Shown here in pieces: positions 4,536 through 6,674 of a DNA stretch of 6,674 bases. The stretch lies in contig JAFGOU010000507.1 in assembly GCA_016926315.1 (NCBI GenBank), positions 1 through 6,674 on the forward strand, given 5' to 3'. The notes beneath the pieces are model-generated. The model was given only the letters and a program-made list of their open reading frames with translations, did not search any database and was not told the origin of the DNA. Each line of letters opens with the position of its first letter. Positions within the stretch are counted from its first letter, which is position 1. The position numbers and the translations under genes are program-made. Source of the stretch: Chitinispirillaceae bacterium (GTDB lineage Bacteria > Fibrobacterota > Chitinivibrionia > Chitinivibrionales > Chitinispirillaceae).

Positions 4536-5695
4536 TGGTACCAAGAAAACTGGTAATTCCTGAAAAACTCTCTTTTTTCCTGTTAGGCCCGCGTCAGACA
4601 GGAAAAAGCGTTTTTATCAGTTCCCTGGTCAGGACAGCTTTCTGGAAGGTGGACCTGCTCCAGAGCGATGTGTATCTTGCCTATTTAAAAACCCCAGACC
4701 TGTTCCGCCGTGAAGCCGAAGTAAAAATCACGCAGGGATCGGTTGAAACCATTATCATTGACGAAGTCCAGCGCATACCATCGCTTTTAACCGAGGTGCA
4801 TTATCTGATGGCGCGTTTTCCCGAAATCCGGTTTGTTCTCACCGGATCGAGCGCCCGGAAACTAAAACGGGGTGGGACCGACATGCTTGCCGGAAGAGCT
4901 GCCTCCTGTCACCTCTTCCCCCTGACCTGGGACGAACTCGGCGATCATTTTGACCTCGATACCGCGCTGCGCTACGGCACCCTGCCGTCGCTTTACGACA
5001 AGGATGAATCGGAAAAACCTTTTATACTCTCCGCCTATGTGGAAACCTATCTGCGCGAGGAGATCAAAGCCGAAGGCATTGCACGAAATCTTTCGGGATT
5101 TTCCCGTTTTCTCGATGTGGCCGCTTCACAATGCGGCGAACTGGTCAACTGTACCGCCATCGGCCGGGAGTGCAAACTCTCCCAGAAAAGCGTCGAAAGC
5201 TACTTTGAAATTCTTGAAGACACGCTGGTGGGGTTTTCGCTGCAACCGTGGGACAAAAGCCTGAGAAAACGGCTGAGCACCCACCCGAAATTCTATCTTT
5301 TCGATACGGGTGTCACCACTGCCGTCAACCGCAGGCTCTCCGCGCCGCCTGACCCGTCGGTCCGCGGCCGGTTGTTTGAACAATTTATCATCTGCGAAGT
5401 TTTCAGGGCCATCCATTACGCCATGTCCGAAGCACGCATGTTTTTCTGGCGCACCAGTAATGGCGCAGAGGTTGACCTGGTCATCGAGAAACACGGCGCC
5501 ATACGTGTCGCTGCCGAAATCAAATCCATTCCCTCGGTCGCCGGCGCCGACTGCTCCGGGCTGCGTTCATTTCACGAAGACGTTCCGGAGACCCCGCTCG
5601 TGGTGGTCTCAACCGCGCCACACGAATACCACATCAACCATGTTTCGGTGCTGCCCTGGCGGGAATTTTTTGGCAGGTTGACTGAGTGGATATGA
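4535..5695 (+). CDS. AAA_14/DUF4143 family ATP-binding protein
   Basis: A 386-residue protein of usual family length and apparently intact. Walker A is GPRQTGKS (18-25), the Walker B strand is TIIIDEVQ (72-79), and a sensor-1-like LTGSSARKLK follows at 102-111, all in the N-terminal AAA_14 P-loop domain. From about residue 185 comes the DUF4143 part: a helix-rich, winged-helix-like stretch (LSQKSVESYFEILEDTLVG, 215-233), then GRLFEQFIICEVF (278-290), WRTSNGAEVDLVIE (305-318) and AAEIKS (326-331). D314, E328 and K330 fit a PD-(D/E)XK nuclease-like core. The cellular role of this widespread, often multicopy and horizontally spread family is not established. The gene stands alone between pilus genes with repeat-rich spacers on both sides, so it is probably an insertion rather than a pilus component; the retraction and extension ATPases PilT/PilB are unrelated in sequence. 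Confidence 0.88.
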   Translation: MVPRKLVIPEKLSFFLLGPRQTGKSVFISSLVRTAFWKVDLLQSDVYLAYLKTPDLFRREAEVKITQGSVETIIIDEVQRIPSLLTEVHYLMARFPEIRFVLTGSSARKLKRGGTDMLAGRAASCHLFPLTWDELGDHFDLDTALRYGTLPSLYDKDESEKPFILSAYVETYLREEIKAEGIARNLSGFSRFLDVAASQCGELVNCTAIGRECKLSQKSVESYFEILEDTLVGFSLQPWDKSLRKRLSTHPKFYLFDTGVTTAVNRRLSAPPDPSVRGRLFEQFIICEVFRAIHYAMSEARMFFWRTSNGAEVDLVIEKHGAIRVAAEIKSIPSVAGADCSGLRSFHEDVPETPLVVVSTAPHEYHINHVSVLPWREFFGRLTEWI

Positions 5696-5708
5696 GCGGC
5701 GGGTAACG

Positions 5709-5749
5709 GGGATCCTGCCTGACCATGGCCTGAAGGCCATGCCACACTT
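5709..5749 (-). repeat. REP-type repeat, copy 5, inverted and diverged
   Basis: The hairpin is CATGGCCT (5724-5731), GA, AGGCCATG (5734-5741). On the minus strand it reads GTGTGG, CATGGCCT, TC, AGGCCATG, then GTCAGGCAGGA, paralleling GTGTGG, CACGGTCC, CCC, GGACCGTG, TTTTCAGGACA of copy 1. Three stem positions differ and each is compensated on the other arm. It lies 14 bases after the ATPase stop and could also act as a transcript 3' stem. Confidence 0.65.
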
Positions 5750-5784
5750 TCCCGTTTTGAGAGTCGAAGCGTTGGGTCCAGAAT

Positions 5785-5824
5785 TGCCTGCCTCTGCCGA
5801 AGCCGGCTACGGCAAAGGCGGGCA
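5785..5824. repeat. 40-bp imperfect palindrome
   Basis: The stretch from TGCCTGCCTCTGCCG to CGGCAAAGGCGGGCA is a near-continuous palindrome centred between 5804 and 5805 (AGCC/GGCT). Of 20 base pairs, 17 are Watson-Crick, one is G-U and two are mismatched (5794/5815, 5800/5809). With no loop it is better viewed as a DNA-level palindrome or a cruciform-prone repeat than as a simple terminator, and no T-run follows. Confidence 0.6.
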
Positions 5825-5834
5825 CGGGAAATGA

Positions 5835-5904
5835 TGACCGGTAGTCGGCACCATAAGGGGCGCAGCCTATCCGGTCAATTGCAGACCAGTGCAGCGTAGT
5901 CGAA
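5835..5904. repeat. Inverted pair and degenerate TTCGAC-type repeat
   Basis: TGACCGG (5835-5841) pairs exactly with CCGGTCA (5871-5877). Next, 5886-5904 read on the minus strand is TTCGACTACGCTGCACTGG, resembling TTCGACAGGCTCAGCACAGG at 4247-4266 in opposite orientation. The latter is bounded by CAGTGC/GCATTG (5888-5893, 5905-5910), a six-pair stem with one G-U. The area seems built from several small dispersed repeats. Confidence 0.4.
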
Positions 5905-5944
5905 GCATTGTAGATTGGAACTGAAAACCGCAACAGGTACCCTG

Positions 5945-5999
5945 TACCTCCCCCTTCTCCACTCCATTCATTCTCCTCTTTTCTTTTTCCCTCCATAAC
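5945..5999 (+). promoter_or_regulatory. G-free pyrimidine-rich tract (rut-like)
   Basis: Fifty-five consecutive bases lack G and are almost all C and T, with a few A. It follows a small palindrome, AGGTAC-CCT-GTACCT (5935-5949). Unstructured C-rich, G-poor RNA is the usual character of Rho loading sites, so this could separate ATPase transcription from pilM. No experimental meaning can be claimed. Confidence 0.3.
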
Positions 6000-6031
6000 G
6001 GTAAAATTACTATTTTAAGAGTGTTACTTTT

Positions 6032-6050
6032 CCCCGGCGCGCTGCCGGGG
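6032..6050 (+). promoter_or_regulatory. Strong GC hairpin in the pilM 5' region
   Basis: CCCCGGC (6032-6038) and GCCGGGG (6044-6050) form a perfect seven-pair stem with a five-base loop, ending 14 bases before the pilM Shine-Dalgarno ACGGAG (6065-6070). No T-run follows in either direction, so an intrinsic terminator is unlikely; an RNA-stability or translational role is possible. A -10-like TAAAAT lies at 6002-6007 without a good -35. Confidence 0.4.
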
Positions 6051-6075
6051 GTGCGGTGCATTTAACGGAGCCACC

Positions 6076-6674
6076 ATGGCAAAGACCCTTATCACCTCCA
6101 TTGGCATCGAGTTCGATACCATGAGCATCCGCGCGGCGAAGCTCAACCTCGTGCGTTCCGGCTCGCGGACCTCGGTCAAGGTGCTCGGGCTTTCCGAGCT
6201 CTACGGCGACTTTACCAACGACGACAACATCAGCGGCGGCATGAAAAAAATAAGGGAAAAAATCACGGTCAGCCCGAGTGACCGGGTGGTGACCTGCCTG
6301 GCGGGCAAGCAGGTGTATGTCGCGCAGATGCCGTTTAAAAAACTCCCGGAAGAGGAGATGAAGGGCGCCCTGCGGATCGAGATAAAAAAGAACCTGCCTT
6401 TCGAGGTCGCCGGCGCTTCGATCGACTACCAGCTCATCCCCGACACCAAAAAAGACGATCTTAACCAGTTCATAGTCACGGCGGTGCCGAGCATCATGCT
6501 GACCCGGCATGTCAACCTGATGGAGCGGCTCGGCATAAAGCCCTATATCGTCGACGTGCTGCCCCTGGCGATCGCCAACGCCTTTCATCTGTCCCAGGAG
6601 TCCTGCGCGCTCGGGCTGGCGTACGTGGTCGTTCACGTGGGTCCAACGGTCACGAACCTCATCATCTGCGGCGA
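6076..6674 (+). CDS. pilM: Type IV pilus assembly protein PilM (partial, right edge)
   Basis: The first 199 codons of an actin-like (FtsA/PilM superfamily) protein; the reading frame runs off the window. ACGGAG five bases before the ATG supports the start. Family landmarks: GIEFDTMSIRAAKL (10-23) at the place of the first nucleotide-binding loop; LPEEEMKGALRIEIKKNLPF (90-109) followed by DYQLIP (117-122); LMERLGIKPYIVDVLPLAIA (148-167); and VVVHVGPTVTNLIIC (184-198) at the second phosphate loop. PilM sits on the cytoplasmic side of the inner membrane, binds ATP and the PilN N-terminal tail, and links PilN/PilO to the motor. It usually heads a pilMNOPQ operon, which probably continues past the edge. 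Both nucleotide loops are unusual: the common D-x-G is E-F-D in loop one, and H187 stands where Asp is usual in loop two. PilM is therefore inferred from overall pattern, with nucleotide binding uncertain. Confidence 0.88.
   Translation, partial: MAKTLITSIGIEFDTMSIRAAKLNLVRSGSRTSVKVLGLSELYGDFTNDDNISGGMKKIREKITVSPSDRVVTCLAGKQVYVAQMPFKKLPEEEMKGALRIEIKKNLPFEVAGASIDYQLIPDTKKDDLNQFIVTAVPSIMLTRHVNLMERLGIKPYIVDVLPLAIANAFHLSQESCALGLAYVVVHVGPTVTNLIICG

Noticed and set aside
4535..5695. Pilus motor ATPase (PilB/PilT)
   Set aside because: Despite its place between pilus genes, the Walker A context GPRQTGKS, the LTGSS sensor and the WRTSNGAEVDLVIE domain are those of AAA_14/DUF4143 proteins; the Asp and His boxes of PilB/PilT are absent.
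6010..6636. 208-codon open frame on the minus strand
   Set aside because: It lies antisense to pilM, whose product shows several clear family motifs. The minus-strand product resembles no family and is a shadow of GC-rich coding sequence.

Overview
The window looks like a piece of a Gram-negative bacterial chromosome. It carries a type IV pilus (T4P) locus whose intergenic spaces are crowded with small palindromic repeats. The T4P genes (three overlapping pseudopilin-type genes plus pilM) imply an envelope with an outer membrane. The composition is moderate in GC by eye. The transposase subtype (GGG-F-DRN motif) and the repeat types recall uncultured or anaerobic environmental lineages of the FCB, Planctomycetota-like or Desulfobacterota kind. 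I cannot assign a phylum from sequence alone.

Layout: (1) 1-427 is non-coding. It starts with two hairpins spaced exactly 50 bp apart and includes the first copy of a REP-type palindrome (224-288). (2) 428-1024 encodes a REP-associated tyrosine transposase (RAYT) with an intact HUH motif and candidate catalytic Tyr. (3) 1025-1366 holds three more REP-type units; one is a 62/65 match to the upstream copy, so the transposase gene lies between long direct repeats. (4) 1367-4131 is a promoter and three translationally coupled genes: PilV/GspI-like, PilW/GspJ-like, and a PilX-N protein with a long DUF4900-like exported region. (5) 4127-4343 is a nested inverted-repeat element resembling a MITE; its left terminal repeat contains the stop codon of the PilX-like gene. 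(6) 4535-5695 is an intact AAA_14/DUF4143 ATPase, monocistronic and flanked by REP-family sequence. (7) 5696-6075 is a repeat-rich spacer with a 40-bp palindrome, a G-free pyrimidine-rich tract and a strong hairpin. (8) 6076 to the right edge is the N-terminal part of pilM, cut by the window.

How the parts may relate: the pseudopilins are likely minor or initiator subunits at the pilus tip, and PilM is the actin-like cytoplasmic member of the alignment subcomplex, probably heading a pilMNOPQ set beyond the edge. The ATPase and the repeats look like later arrivals. The most interesting signal is the RAYT with its REP family. Five copies are visible, and one distant copy (about 5712-5748) keeps the same 5' flank and hairpin shape while three stem base pairs have changed with compensation.
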